This document shows, one piece after another, positions 1 through 9,760 of a DNA stretch of 34,504 bases. The first letter of the stretch is position 1. Each line of letters opens with the position of its first letter. Under the pieces are notes generated by a model that worked only from the letters and a program-made list of their open reading frames with translations, ran no database searches and was not told the origin of the DNA. The translations under genes and the position numbers were made by a program. This DNA is from Bacteroidota bacterium. Its GTDB lineage: Bacteria; Bacteroidota; Bacteroidia; Chitinophagales; Chitinophagaceae. The stretch covers positions 1-34,504 of the forward strand of contig JABDAZ010000029.1 of assembly GCA_013288945.1 (NCBI GenBank). The letters run 5' to 3'.

Positions 1-451
1 CAAAAGACATTGAAAATTATTTCGAAGAAATAAAAATACATGTGCCAATAAAAAAAAGGTACAGCATATTGAAATAGAAGAAATACAAAAATTAAAAGCA
101 CTTGTGTTTGATAAAAAGATTTTACTCTCGAAAGAGACAGAGATATATTTTTGTTCCAGGTTTACACTGGATTTTATTATAATGATTTACAAATTCTAAA
201 AAAGAAACAGCTTTTTAGTGACATCGAATATGGTAATTATATAATCAGCGAAAGGGATAAAAATGATCATGCTGCTATTTTACCATTATTTAAATTTCCA
301 TCTGCTGCTGAAATAATAAAGAGATATCGTGATATTAATCCAGATACTAATTTACTGTTTAAAAGAAACGTTTATTGAAGTTCAAACTTATAAAAGAAAT
401 CTAAAATTACTTGCCAAACAGCAAAAATTGAACGATCATTAAGTAATAAAA
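1..451 (+). pseudogene. Decayed tyrosine recombinase (site-specific integrase) remnant
   Basis: No single frame is open, but three frames read one after another give a protein that looks like the core-binding/catalytic border of Bacteroidota tyrosine recombinases. Bases 3-74 read KDIENYFEEIKIHVPIKK; bases 74-150 read EEIQKLKALVFDKKILLSKE; bases 151-378 read FQVYTGFYYNDLQIL, matching the family pattern RDLFLFQ-YTG-x-Y-x-DL. Bases 385-451 contain a fragment like LAKQ-KIERSLSNKIG, which in intact family members precedes the catalytic RHTFA box. That box is missing because IS-like sequence starts here. The 5' end is cut by the window edge. At least three indels are needed, so the gene is dead. 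Family assignment is from motif memory, not a search. Confidence 0.5.
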
Positions 452-481
452 TTGGGTAGTGTCTCAGTTTGAAATTTATTT

Positions 482-787
482 TTAATAAGTATGGAAAGTT
501 GAAAAATCAACATCATTTAGTTCCGACAACTTCTTTGCAATCGTCAGAATATCTTTTGACACTTCAAATTTTTTCAGTCTATCAGCAAGCGACTCGATCT
601 CTTGCAAACGAAGTAATTCTAAGTCCATCAAGTTCAGTTTATTCCTTACTGATATTCTAAATGCAGTCTTAGATTTTGATATACCTATGACGTTAGTATA
701 TGCAAAATCAACACCATTAAAAATATTGCTGTTGTTTAATACTTTCACTTTAGCCAATCCAATCCATTTAAGGCTATTAGTTTCCAT
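482..787 (-). CDS. Small ORF carried by the IS1-like element
   Basis: This 101-residue ORF overlaps the 3' end of the transposase gene by 11 bases, a translational-coupling arrangement that suggests it belongs to the element. It has no signal peptide or membrane segment. The second half is leucine and charge rich, probably helical, and ends in FHTY. I do not recognise a characterised function. It could be an accessory protein of this IS type or a captured passenger. The start ATG lies inside the last transposase codons. Confidence is moderate because the host element is broken. Confidence 0.45.
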   Translation of the reverse strand: METNSLKWIGLAKVKVLNNSNIFNGVDFAYTNVIGISKSKTAFRISVRNKLNLMDLELLRLQEIESLADRLKKFEVSKDILTIAKKLSELNDVDFSTFHTY

Positions 788-1507
788 TATTTATTTTTTT
801 ATATTTCCCTCTTGTTTTAGGTGCTTCAATCTCTACTAATTTAGCAATGTCTTGAATGCTCATTAATCTTTTTATTAGTCCTGCTTGCATTGCTGGTGGC
901 ACTCTTAATGATTTATGAATTTTTACAAAGTTGTAATAAACAAAATAAAGAGCACTTGCATAACAATGATTTTCTAATTTTTTACTGAATGCATTTGTAA
1001 GTCTTGTAAATCTTCTCATGTGCATTCTCATAGTTAAGTTTTGTCTTTCAACATAAGAAGTAGATATAAACCTTTCATTTGGTTTGCCGGAAATAATTTT
1101 TGTTTTGCATCCTGTACATACAACAGGTGAATATTTTCTTTCCTGATCATTTGTTCCTTCACTACCACCATAAATTTTTTGCAGCTTTGCATAATCAATT
1201 TCATCTTCAAAAGCATTATCAACTACTTTTAAATATGCATGGTGTGAATCAGTAGTTAGTTGTACTTTTTTAGTCAACCTGCTTGCAACATCTTTCATAA
1301 AAATGTTTGCGCTTTCAGCATCGCGATTACCAACATACAAGTTAACAATTAATTTGCTATCTGCATCAATTGCAGTCCAAGTCCAAGCATCGCCATGACC
1401 TTGTGCCTTACCTTCAATTGAAGTGTTCTTTTCCTTGCTCGAAATGAACGACCAAATCTCATCTGCCTGTATTCTATCTGCTGCTACGGGAAGTAATTTT
1501 TTTCTTC
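777..1507 (-). pseudogene. IS1-family-type transposase, N-terminus lost
   Basis: The minus-strand frame is open from about 1507 to 777. It reads VAADRIQADEIWSFISSKEK, then GDAWTWTAIDADSKLIVNLY, then VGNRDAESANIFMKDVASRL and later STSYVERQNLTMRMHMRRFT. The DEIWSF, TAID-D, SYVERQNLTMRMHMRRFTRLTNAFSKK and FVYYNFVKIHKSLR blocks are classic for this DDE-type transposase group. No ATG exists in frame. The only start in the open frame is TTG at 1340, which lies after the first catalytic block, and an in-frame TGA lies just upstream of the A7 run at 1497-1503. The N-terminal helix-turn-helix part is missing or out of frame, so it is called a pseudogene. Confidence 0.65.
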
Positions 1508-1509
1508 AA

Positions 1510-2069
1510 TTTGTTCCAAGTGGTATATAATTGTAATAGATTTTATATCTAAAAGCCTTAGGCTTTTCGGGCTTCATAAGAAAATTATTCCTTATACTTC
1601 TCTTTTAAAATTTCAATTTTTCCTGAGCTTTATTTCTGAATACGGGGCAACGTGCTCATACTTGATGGCTTTCCTGATAGCTACCGTAATTTTATCAATT
1701 GCATATGTAACAGACAACTATGCTGGTAACAAAAATACCGCTTTTGTTATGCAGGTTTTACCATTGTTTTGTATCGTATACTGTTTTCTTTATCCGGGTT
1801 TTTTAAAAGTTTGACTAGCTTCGCGTTATTGCTTACCAGGAAATCGCCCATAATGGTAATTAAAATGTCAACCCTACTCATTCAGATGATGTTATTATGT
1901 ATCTTTCTTTCGAAGAAAGAATCAGTTGTCGTAAAATTATTACTGTTTCAGTATCAAAGTGGCGAGTGAATGTTTTAAAATTTATACAAAAGATACTTCA
2001 GCCATTTAAAAAACATTTGCGGGCTGACATGATACCTGCCGTTATTTAATTATTGTTGCAGCCACGGTG
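1510..2069. other. Gene-free spacer between IS remnant and kinase genes
   Basis: No convincing gene. On the minus strand a 44-codon ORF (about 1892-1753, starting MSRVDILITIMGDFLVSNNA) and a short open stretch near 1720-1620 (ending APYSEIKLRKN) look like possible protein debris, but neither resembles a family I know. A 66-codon plus-strand ORF at 1769-1969 has no supporting context. Confidence 0.4.
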
Positions 2070-2693
2070 TTAGGCAGGAATATTAATTACAAACTCAGTA
2101 AACTCATTCTCTTTCGTATGTATTTTAATTTCACCTCCATGTGCTTTAATAATATCATAACTTAAAGATAAACCGAGGCCAGTTCCTTGCCCGGTTGGTT
2201 TAGTAGTAAAAAATGGTTGGAATATTTTATTAATAATGTTTGAAGGAATTCCATTTCCGTTATCCCTGACTTTTATTTCAATATTATTATTAATCTTTTT
2301 TGTTTGAATAGAAACTGTTGGCTGATAATTTTCATCAGCCTTTTTGTTTTTATCGTTCACTGCATAAAAAGCGTTATTAATAAGATTGAGCAAAACGCGT
2401 GCAATGTCTTGCGGAATGATATTTATTTTAATAATAGAATTATCAAAATCAGTTTTAAGATCTGCATTAAAATTTTTGTCTTTCGCACGCAGGCCGTGAT
2501 AACTTAATTTAAAATACTCATCACACAAAGCATTTATATCTGTTGGTTCTTTCACGCCCTGTCCGGATTGTGAATGCTGCAACATACCTTTCACGATTGC
2601 ATCTGCACGTTTGCCGTGATGGTTTATTTTTTCTGAATTTTCTATTACATCATCTGCAATTGCCTTTGCATCATTAATATTTCCTTTGTCCAT
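2070..2693 (-). pseudogene. Detached catalytic half of the TPR histidine kinase
   Basis: This frame encodes the second half of a histidine kinase: the late dimerisation helix (ENSEKINHHGKRADAIVKGM) and a full HATPase_c domain. Its N box is RVLLNLINNAFYAVNDK, its G1 box DNGNGIP, and its G2 box GQGTGLGLSL, followed by HGGEIKI. It has no H-box of its own. The H-box lies in the overlapping upstream frame that ends at 2645, and the two together reproduce the arrangement of the intact neighbour kinase at 4017-6239. A single indel near 2690-2705 separates them. The ATG at 2693 is internal to the original protein. It could be made as a separate ATPase fragment, but I infer a broken gene or a sequencing error. 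Confidence 0.75.
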
Positions 2694-4015
2694 TTCATCT
2701 TTCTTTCAATCAGCATTTCTTTATTTACTTCAGAAAAATTATTAACGAAGTTTAACGGGTTTTGTATTTCATGCGCAATGCCTGCGGTAAGTTCACCCAG
2801 GCTCGCCATTTTTTCTGATTGTATTAATTGCGCCTGCGTTGACTTTAAATGTACCAATGTTTGCTCTATCAATTCATTTTTTTTCTGTAATAATATTTTT
2901 GCATTTTTTTCTTTTTGACTGTTGCGAAAAAGAATTAAACCGACCAGTGTAAAAACAACCAGGCTGGAAATAAGCGCATAGATTTTTAGTTTATTCTGCA
3001 GGTCAAGTTTTTGTTGTTCTGCTTCACGCAGCCGGTTTTGCTCACGCATGCTGATTAATTGCACCTGTTTGGTTTTTTCCGTGCTATAAATTAAATCAGT
3101 AGTATTAACAGTAAGATTAAGATATTTAAAAGCGCTGTCTAAAGGACCTGTTTTTTTATACGTTGCAGACAAATATTTATAAGCCCGCAGCAATTGATTT
3201 TTTAAATCTATTTGTTTGGAAAGCTCCGCCGCTTTGTACGCAAAATAAATGGCACTGTCCTTTTTATTAACAGACTGGTACATCTGTGAAAAATCATTAA
3301 AAGCAAAAGCCATATCAAATTTACTATTTAGTATTGCTATTGGTAAAGCTTCCCTCATGTACATAAAAGCCGAGTCATATTCTTTTATTGCCATGTAATA
3401 TTCTCCTAAAGTGCTAAGGGATTTACAGATAAGTGCCGGATCGTTTAGCTGCTTCGAAATCCGAACTGCGTTGTGGGCATAGAAAGAAGCAGAATCGAAA
3501 TGTCCATATTCAGAAAGGTCAGAAGCAACATTATTATAAGCAGTGGCAAGGTCATCTTTAGTTCCTAAAGGCACAGATAGATCAACAGTTCTTTGATCAT
3601 AATAAAGTGTTTTTTCCTTATCTGCTGCTGCATAATAGGCATAACTTAAATGCCTGTTACAAATCATTATGCCATAATTATCTTTGCGCTGTTCAAAGCG
3701 GGGTAACAGTTGAAACAATTCATCAATCGCCTCAGTATAGTCAGCTCCTCTTGATAATTGCCTGCACATTCCCAGCCTTATATAATCAACAAGAACCTGA
3801 TCCTTTCTTTCTTCAAAATATTGCTTCAGCGTAATAAGATCTTTATAAAGCGTATCAGCATCAGTATTTGCATCACAATATGTGATAATGATTTTTCCTT
3901 TACCAGATTCCGTTTTTGCTGCATTGAAGCTTGCTTTAACATTATCCGGCAATGGCTGTGACGTTACGCAACAGCAAATGATACAAAAGAAAAAAAATAA
4001 ACCGGTAATCTTCAT
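2645..4015 (-). pseudogene. TPR-containing sensor histidine kinase, 5' part (frameshifted)
   Basis: As encoded, 456 residues. There is a signal peptide (MKITGLFFFFCIICCCVTSQ), then helical TPR-like repeats at roughly 70-310 (for example DSAFMYMREALPIA and DSAFKYLNLTV), one membrane helix at about 344-363, a short coiled coil, and the H-box ASLGELTAGIAHEIQNPLNF with phospho-acceptor His415. After SEVNKEMLIERK the frame changes and the protein ends in an unrelated tail. The ATPase half continues in another frame (2070-2693). I chose the ATG at 4015 over one at 4042 because it gives a clean signal peptide and lies one base after the stop of the upstream kinase, which implies an operon. Expected full length is about 660 residues. 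Confidence 0.75.
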
Positions 4016-4016
4016 G

Positions 4017-6239
4017 CTATGTATTGTTAATTGGTAATTCAATTATAAATTCACATCCTTCCCCATCTTTACTTTCCACTTTTATCTCTCCGCCATGCGA
4101 TTTTATAATATCATAACTTAAACTCAAACCCAATCCTGTTCCTTGTCCTGCAGGCTTTGTAGTAAAAAATGGTTGAAATATTTTATCAACCACTATTTGC
4201 GGTATTCCATTTCCATTATCTCTAATACATATTTCTACTTTACCACTTAGCTTTTTTGTTGTAACTGTAATTACAGGTTTATAATTTTCTAATCCTTCTT
4301 TTGCTTTTTCATTCACTGCATAAAACGCATTGTTGTAAATATTTAACAGGACTCTTGTTATATCCTGGGCTACAATATTCAAACTCCCAAGCACTTCATC
4401 AAAGTTTGTAATTAACGCTGAATTAAAAGATTTATCCTTTGCACGCAAACCATGATAAGCCAATTTTAAATATTCGTCTGCTAATTTATTTATGTCAGTT
4501 AATTCTTTTTGACCACTGCTTGTTCTTGTATGTTGCAGCATTCCTTTTACAATACTATCAGCACGTTTACCATGATGGTTTATTTTCTCCGAGTTTTCTA
4601 TGACATCATTTACTATTGCTTTTATTTCATCAACATTTCCTTTATCAGCTTCTTCTTTTAATTCTTCGAGCAATTCTTTATTAACTTCAGAAAAGTTATT
4701 TACAAAGTTTAACGGGTTTTGAATCTCATGTGCAATGCCTGCGGTGAGCTCGCCAAGAGAGGCCATCTTTTCGGATTGGATGAGTTGTGCTTGTGTTAAT
4801 TTGAGCTCTTGTAACGACGTCTTCAATTCAAAAGTTCTTTCTTCAACTTTTTGTTCGAGGTCCAGCTTTTGTTGCTCCACCAATTGATTTTTTTCTATTT
4901 CTTTTTCTTTTGCAAGGCGTTCTTTTTCCAAATCTTTTTGAGCATTTTCTTTCCGTAACTGATTATACCGTATAAATAATGTCCAGGAGAAAAATAATAT
5001 AAGCCAGAGTACGCAAACCATTTCAAGCGGCCTGTATAAAGCCGCTATCTGGCTTAAAAAATTTAAAACACCTCCGGGCAATATTTTTGAGAACCCCATA
5101 TCGAGTTCACCATTAACAGGAAAAACTAAAATTTGCAAAAACATGAAGGGAAACGCTGCTATAATAAAGAAATAAAACGCTTTATTCTTTGAGCGAATAA
5201 ATAGTAAAAGGGTAACCAGGACACAGGTGGGTATAATGAAAAACCCTATAAAAAAATTCAGGTAAAGGAAAAAATGTGTAAAATTAATTAAGAACGTATA
5301 TCTGAAGAAGTCTGCGACAGAACTGCTGATAAATACAATAGCTGTAATAAATAAAACCTTATCCCATTTTCTGTATTTTTCTTTTACATGAAAAAAATGC
5401 CGGACAAACTGCAACAGGAAAAACGATATAAAAAGCCATGCAAAACCTAAATAGTCTACGTAGCTTACTAAATGAGGATCGGAATGGCCCAAATGAATGT
5501 ATAAAATATTGTTAATCCTGTTGATGCCGAGAAAACAAGTAAACAAGGCGAAATACAAATACTCTTTTTCTTTAACAACACTGAAAAAAAACAAATTAAA
5601 AAAAGTGCTTAGCAAAAGCAATCCCACCATAAAAGCTTCCACCAGGTTTACCATTTCATAAACTGCTTTTCCTTCTTCCTCATTATTGATATATTTTTCT
5701 TTAATAGCTATATCTGTCGGAAGAATGGAAACAAGTGAATTGGTAGGCATTACTTTTTTCTTATTGTAAACTCTTTGGTATACAGTAATTGAATCGCCAG
5801 GATTAATTATAACTGGTATGAAGTTTCCCCATTTCAATCCATTTTTCTTGTTAAGGTCGGTTAGATAGCCACTCGCATAATGTACAGGTTTTGTTGCGGT
5901 AGAAATAATATAATAATCATCCTTTTCCGATAAAGATTGCAATGATATTCTTGCCGGACAGGTCATTATATTTTTTAAACGAAATTGAAACCAATAAGTA
6001 TTCGAAGGCGTCAGTTTACTATTCGCTGTAACGGTGTCGAAACTGATGCTTATACGGGGCATCAATATATCATTGATCGTGAGATTTCCGCTTTTATCGC
6101 TTAAAACTCTGATAAATGAGTCATTCATTTCATAACGCCTTAGAGTATCGCTGCTTATTTGATAAGCGCCTTGTAAATTGGTTTGGGAGCTTGCCTTAAT
6201 AGCTATCAGAATAAGCCAAAACAAAATCGCTTTTTTCAC
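4017..6239 (-). CDS. 7TMR-DISM sensor histidine kinase
   Basis: Membrane sensor kinase of 740 residues. A signal peptide (1-18) is followed by an extracytoplasmic beta-rich region at about 25-170 of the 7TMR-DISMED2 kind. Seven hydrophobic helices follow at about 195-420, then a basic coiled coil at about 425-495. The H-box SLGELTAGIAHEIQNPLNFV carries phospho-acceptor His504. The HATPase domain has an N box (NIYNNAFYAVNEK), DNGNGIP and GQGTGLGLSL. The DISM family is thought to sense carbohydrate or other small ligands, but the ligand here is unknown. It is the first gene of a two-gene operon with the TPR kinase, one base apart, and the two kinase cores are close paralogues. No response regulator gene lies nearby, so the partner is elsewhere. 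Confidence 0.9.
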   Translation of the reverse strand: MKKAILFWLILIAIKASSQTNLQGAYQISSDTLRRYEMNDSFIRVLSDKSGNLTINDILMPRISISFDTVTANSKLTPSNTYWFQFRLKNIMTCPARISLQSLSEKDDYYIISTATKPVHYASGYLTDLNKKNGLKWGNFIPVIINPGDSITVYQRVYNKKKVMPTNSLVSILPTDIAIKEKYINNEEEGKAVYEMVNLVEAFMVGLLLLSTFFNLFFFSVVKEKEYLYFALFTCFLGINRINNILYIHLGHSDPHLVSYVDYLGFAWLFISFFLLQFVRHFFHVKEKYRKWDKVLFITAIVFISSSVADFFRYTFLINFTHFFLYLNFFIGFFIIPTCVLVTLLLFIRSKNKAFYFFIIAAFPFMFLQILVFPVNGELDMGFSKILPGGVLNFLSQIAALYRPLEMVCVLWLILFFSWTLFIRYNQLRKENAQKDLEKERLAKEKEIEKNQLVEQQKLDLEQKVEERTFELKTSLQELKLTQAQLIQSEKMASLGELTAGIAHEIQNPLNFVNNFSEVNKELLEELKEEADKGNVDEIKAIVNDVIENSEKINHHGKRADSIVKGMLQHTRTSSGQKELTDINKLADEYLKLAYHGLRAKDKSFNSALITNFDEVLGSLNIVAQDITRVLLNIYNNAFYAVNEKAKEGLENYKPVITVTTKKLSGKVEICIRDNGNGIPQIVVDKIFQPFFTTKPAGQGTGLGLSLSYDIIKSHGGEIKVESKDGEGCEFIIELPINNT

Positions 6240-6511
6240 GCTATTTATTTATTTTAAAAAATAATAAACGTTGTTCCTTCACTTTCTTTCGTATCCACTT
6301 TTAGTTCACTGCCAAATTTTATTATTGAAGATAACCGAATTAAAATTCTATGCAAGACATATAATGCAGAAAACGCAACTTGTTTTTACACAATGTCTGA
6401 AAATATATTTCAGGGAGAAAAATTTAATATACAATTCCAACCTTTATTAATGAATGTTGATGCCGTTTAAAACTGCAAAAATTATATCATTCAGAATAAA
6501 TTGAGTATATA

Positions 6512-6615
6512 GACAATAGAAAGAAAGGCGAAGATTAACTTGTTCTTTATCAGAGGCGATTTTTTTGAATTTTGTAATCTAAAGGAGTATATTTAAGCGT
6601 GAAGTGCAGGCAAAG
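6512..6615 (+). repeat. Leader repeat, copy 1
   Basis: About 100 bp that matches 10402-10500 at roughly three bases in four: gacaata...aaggcgaagattaa, then tttttttgaatt, then gtatatttaag and finally gcaggcaaag. Both copies lie shortly upstream of a plus-strand ORF (here 6665). It may be a mobile or duplicated promoter/leader. In copy 2 the last bases run into the first cassette boundary of the array. Confidence 0.6.
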
Positions 6616-6664
6616 CCATTTACGATGAAACCCCGGATTAAATAAAAAACTAAAAAGACAATCA

Positions 6665-6949
6665 ATGAATGATCGGCACAAGTCTCTTCGTGTTTTCTTC
6701 GTGCTTATTTTCTTTGGGGTCTTAAACCTATTAGCTGTACTAAGTAACCCCGCTTCCGGGAATACCCGGTGGGTATATGTTGTGCGCCTGATCGGCACAG
6801 GTATGTGTTTTGGAGCTGCAATTGTTTCTTTTGTGACATATTTTCGAGGCAGCAATCATTCTGAATACAAATGGTTTCGTGCAATAATGTATTCGGCGAA
6901 ACAATACTTCTCATTCTCTACGGTTATTAAACTTTCAATTACATTGTAG
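6665..6949 (+). CDS. Small two-helix membrane protein, hypothetical
   Basis: 94 residues: a short basic start (MNDRHKSLR), a membrane helix at about 10-27 (VFFVLIFFGVLNLLAVLS), a loop with NPASGNTRW, and a second helix at about 38-62 (YVVRLIGTGMCFGAAIVSFV). The positive-inside pattern supports translation. The last third overlaps an antisense open stretch (6856-7074) that itself reads like protein, so the true C-terminus is uncertain and the gene may be a chimera at a junction near 6856. It lies 50 bases after the copy-1 leader repeat. I do not recognise a family. Confidence 0.45.
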   Translation: MNDRHKSLRVFFVLIFFGVLNLLAVLSNPASGNTRWVYVVRLIGTGMCFGAAIVSFVTYFRGSNHSEYKWFRAIMYSAKQYFSFSTVIKLSITL

Positions 6950-7074
6950 TCGTCCGCTGTCAATAAAGGCTCTGCAAATCCATCATGACTTGAGCCAGCG
7001 ATTTTTTGAAATAGCTTTGGAATTATTCCAACGCTTAGAATCCGTCGTAAGTACGTCAGTTTAATCTGATTATT
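6856..7074 (-). pseudogene. Start-less protein remnant
   Basis: The minus strand is open for about 72 codons and reads like real protein: IKLTYLRRILSVGIIPKLFQ, then HDGFAEPLLTADDYNVIESL and ENEKYCFAEYIIARNHLYSE before the stop at 6856. No ATG, GTG or TTG lies in this frame before an upstream stop near 7075. I read it as the C-terminal remnant of a truncated gene of unknown function. It overlaps the end of the plus-strand ORF at 6665; only one is likely coding in the overlap. Confidence 0.35.
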
Positions 7075-7399
7075 ATTAATGGATTAATATTTTGCTTTTT
7101 GAAATGTCGAAATTGCATACGGGTTAGGTTTTGACCATCAGCAATCCTTCAGCAAATTATTCAAAACAAAAACCAATTTTTCGCCATTAGCATTCAGAAG
7201 ATCTTTTAATTAAAAGACAGGGTTTAATAGTTAAATTAAATATCAGGCGGCCTATCAGCAAACTTGCCGTCTTATTTCAATGCAAGAATTTAATCTTTGG
7301 TGTAGCCGCTATCTTTCATCCTGACAAAAAAAATCAATTTTGTACCTGGTTTTTTTATACTGTTTACGTTGTTGGTATTTTTTACTTATCAATCTGGCG
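7075..7399. other. Gene-free spacer
   Basis: AT-rich sequence downstream of the permease gene. I see no ORF with protein-like content and no clear terminator hairpin. Confidence 0.4.
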
Positions 7400-9760
7400 C
7401 TACTCCGTTCTCAAACTCTTCACAGGGTTCACCAATCCTGCTTTTATCGCCTGGTAAGAAATAGTAATGCCTGCGACAAAGGCTGAAACCAATATTGCCA
7501 TTACAAAAATTCCGGCATTCATGTGTATCTGGTAAGCAAAATTGTGCAGCCAGTTATTCATTACATAGTAGCCCAGCGGTGCTGCAATTAAAAATGCAAT
7601 AAGGATCAGCACGACAAATTCTTTTGAAAAGAGCAAAACAATATCTCCAAGAGATGCACCAAGTACTTTGCGGATACCTACTTCTTTTGTTTTTTGTGCA
7701 GCAGCAAAGGCAACTAATCCGTAGAGGCCCAGGCAGCAAATGAATATTGCAATGCCTGAAAACATCTTGAAAGCAGTGTATTGCTTTTCCTCCTGGCTGT
7801 ACCATTTGGCGATATGATCATCCAGGAATTCATATTGAAATATTCCATTGGGAAAAAGCGCTGACCAGTCCTTATCTATATGTGAAATAGTGCTTGCCAT
7901 GGCCACTGGTTGCAGCTTAATGCAGGCCGTCACAAATGCATCCGGCAAATACATCAATACGCAAGGCCTGATTTTTTTATGTCTTGATTCGCCCTGGAAA
8001 TCTTTCATAACACCTGTTACGAGTGTATGCCAGCCGTTCACCGTAATATATTTATTAATGATTTTTTGCGGATTGGTAATATTTAAGTCATGCATCAGCG
8101 TTTCATTCACGACTGCTTTATAAGTGCTGTCTTTTTCAGCTTTTTTTTCAATTGGCTCACCCGAAACCATAGCAAGTTTAAACATTTTCATATATCGCTC
8201 GTCACCAATTTTCAGTTCAGTTACATCGCCTTTAGTAAAACCCAGTTCCGGCGCGCTGTAATCTGTCCATGCACGCGAAACCACTGGCGAACCCAAACCG
8301 AGGCTTACATCTTTGACACCCGGATTGCTTTTTAATTCCTTCAGCAAAACGTCGCGCTTTTCTTTGTCCGGTATGCTGACAGAAATGATTGCGTCCTTGT
8401 CAAAACCCAAATCACGATTTTTAAAATAATCCATCTGGTAACCAACTACCAAAGTGCCTACAATCATTACCTGTGAAATTGCGAACTGAACAACCACCAA
8501 GCCTTTGCGGAGCGAAAGCCTGCCACCTGAAACTGTTGATTTACTTTTCAAGGAGTCAACCGGGTTAAAGGCAGATTGTATAAAAGCAGGGTATAATCCT
8601 GCCAATAAAATCATACCTATCGAAATACTGGTAATCAATACAATTGCGCCGGGAGCTGCCAGTTGATCGAGGGAGATTTTGATATCAAGCCAGGTAGCCA
8701 GCTGCGGAAGAAATATAACAACAGCTATCAACGCAATTAATAAACCTACAATAACCATTAGTGTTGTTTCTCCCAGGAATTGGCCAACCAGTTGAAAACG
8801 GCTGGAACCCAGCACTTTCCTTATACCAATTTCTTTTGCACGGCGGATGGCCTGTGCTGTTGCCAGGTTTATAAAATTGATACAAGCAATGATAATAATA
8901 AATAACCCAACTGCTGCCAGTCCTAAATAACTTTCTTTAGAAGTGGTGGGTGTAACACCTTGGTTCAAATATCGCTGGTCGAAATGTATTTGCTTCAGCG
9001 GTTGCAATGGCAGTCTCGCTTCCTTCGCAATATCTTTACCCCAATAGGTTTCTATAAATGCCGGAATTCTTTTATGGATCTTTTCAATATCAAAACCTGA
9101 AGGAACAAGTATATAAGTGTTGCCCCCAGCTATTGCATAAAATTGGTTCATCATCCCTTTCACATCTTCTTTTTCGGTTTCAAAAGAAACCAAAAATGTG
9201 AATGGAAAAGTTGTATTGCCGGGGATATCTTTTATAACACCGGTTACCTTTAACGGATTATTATTGAGGGTGATTATAAGCCCCATCGGATCTTTATCAC
9301 CAAAATATTTGGTAGCGGCAGATTTTGTAAGAACTGCTGTGTTGGGATCAGTCAGCGCGGTTGCCGGGTTGCCTTCCAGCCAATTCAAATCAAATATTTT
9401 GGGGAACTGCGCATCCGCGTAAGCATAGTTTTTTTCCAGGTATCTTGTCTGTCCAATTTTAACCTGTCCGTCTCCCTGATGCCATACCTGCGACACCTGC
9501 TCAATTTCCGGAAAATATGCACGCATAGCAGGGGCAACAGCCATTGATACACTGGGATTAAAATCGATTGCATTGAGGGTTACCCGGTAGATACGGTCAG
9601 CTTTCTTGTTATAACCATCGTAGCCCAACTCATACTTTACCACAAGGAAAATAATGATACAGGATGCAATACCCAGTGCCAGACCGAGAATGTTTAAAGT
9701 GCTGTACAGTTTGTACCGTGTAACAGAACGCCATGTAGTTTTAAAATAATTCTTAAACAT
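7400..9760 (-). CDS. ABC transporter permease, FtsX/MacB-like
   Basis: 786 residues in the Bacteroidota FtsX-like permease arrangement. The N-terminus is MFKNYFKTTWRSVTRYKLYS with a membrane helix at about 20-42. A MacB-type periplasmic domain follows (about 50-270), then an FtsX domain with three helices (about 280-405) that includes the signature RRAKEIGIRKVLGSSRFQLV. A second helix at about 425-445, a second periplasmic domain, and a second FtsX domain (about 655-786) with TKEVGIRKVLGASLGDIVLL complete it. These proteins work with a MacB-like ATPase in lipoprotein handling, peptide export or mechanotransmission. No ATPase gene is adjacent, so its partner is encoded elsewhere. The length is usual for the family and the gene appears intact and monocistronic. 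Confidence 0.92.
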   Translation of the reverse strand: MFKNYFKTTWRSVTRYKLYSTLNILGLALGIASCIIIFLVVKYELGYDGYNKKADRIYRVTLNAIDFNPSVSMAVAPAMRAYFPEIEQVSQVWHQGDGQVKIGQTRYLEKNYAYADAQFPKIFDLNWLEGNPATALTDPNTAVLTKSAATKYFGDKDPMGLIITLNNNPLKVTGVIKDIPGNTTFPFTFLVSFETEKEDVKGMMNQFYAIAGGNTYILVPSGFDIEKIHKRIPAFIETYWGKDIAKEARLPLQPLKQIHFDQRYLNQGVTPTTSKESYLGLAAVGLFIIIIACINFINLATAQAIRRAKEIGIRKVLGSSRFQLVGQFLGETTLMVIVGLLIALIAVVIFLPQLATWLDIKISLDQLAAPGAIVLITSISIGMILLAGLYPAFIQSAFNPVDSLKSKSTVSGGRLSLRKGLVVVQFAISQVMIVGTLVVGYQMDYFKNRDLGFDKDAIISVSIPDKEKRDVLLKELKSNPGVKDVSLGLGSPVVSRAWTDYSAPELGFTKGDVTELKIGDERYMKMFKLAMVSGEPIEKKAEKDSTYKAVVNETLMHDLNITNPQKIINKYITVNGWHTLVTGVMKDFQGESRHKKIRPCVLMYLPDAFVTACIKLQPVAMASTISHIDKDWSALFPNGIFQYEFLDDHIAKWYSQEEKQYTAFKMFSGIAIFICCLGLYGLVAFAAAQKTKEVGIRKVLGASLGDIVLLFSKEFVVLILIAFLIAAPLGYYVMNNWLHNFAYQIHMNAGIFVMAILVSAFVAGITISYQAIKAGLVNPVKSLRTE

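Larger units (their letters stand above)
452..1509 (-). mobile_element. IS1-like element remnant, 5' truncated
   Basis: This stretch carries a transposase fragment of the kind databases label IS1 family, plus a small overlapping downstream ORF. It abuts the broken integrase at about 452 (gtagtgtctcagtttgaa). The expected matching end upstream of the transposase (TTCAAACTGAGAC on the plus strand) was not found between 1500 and 2070, so that end appears deleted or replaced. The boundary near 1509 is placed where transposase similarity stops. It is a non-autonomous relic, probably inserted into the integrase gene. Confidence 0.55.

Noticed and set aside
1497..1503. A7 run before the transposase frame as a programmed -1 frameshift site, as in IS1
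   Set aside because: The upstream frame entering the run stops soon after and does not encode an InsA-like zinc finger, and the shift needed is +1, not -1. Truncation is the simpler reading.
1769..1969. 66-codon plus-strand ORF as a gene
   Set aside because: Leucine- and methionine-rich low-complexity translation without relatives or context; likely chance.
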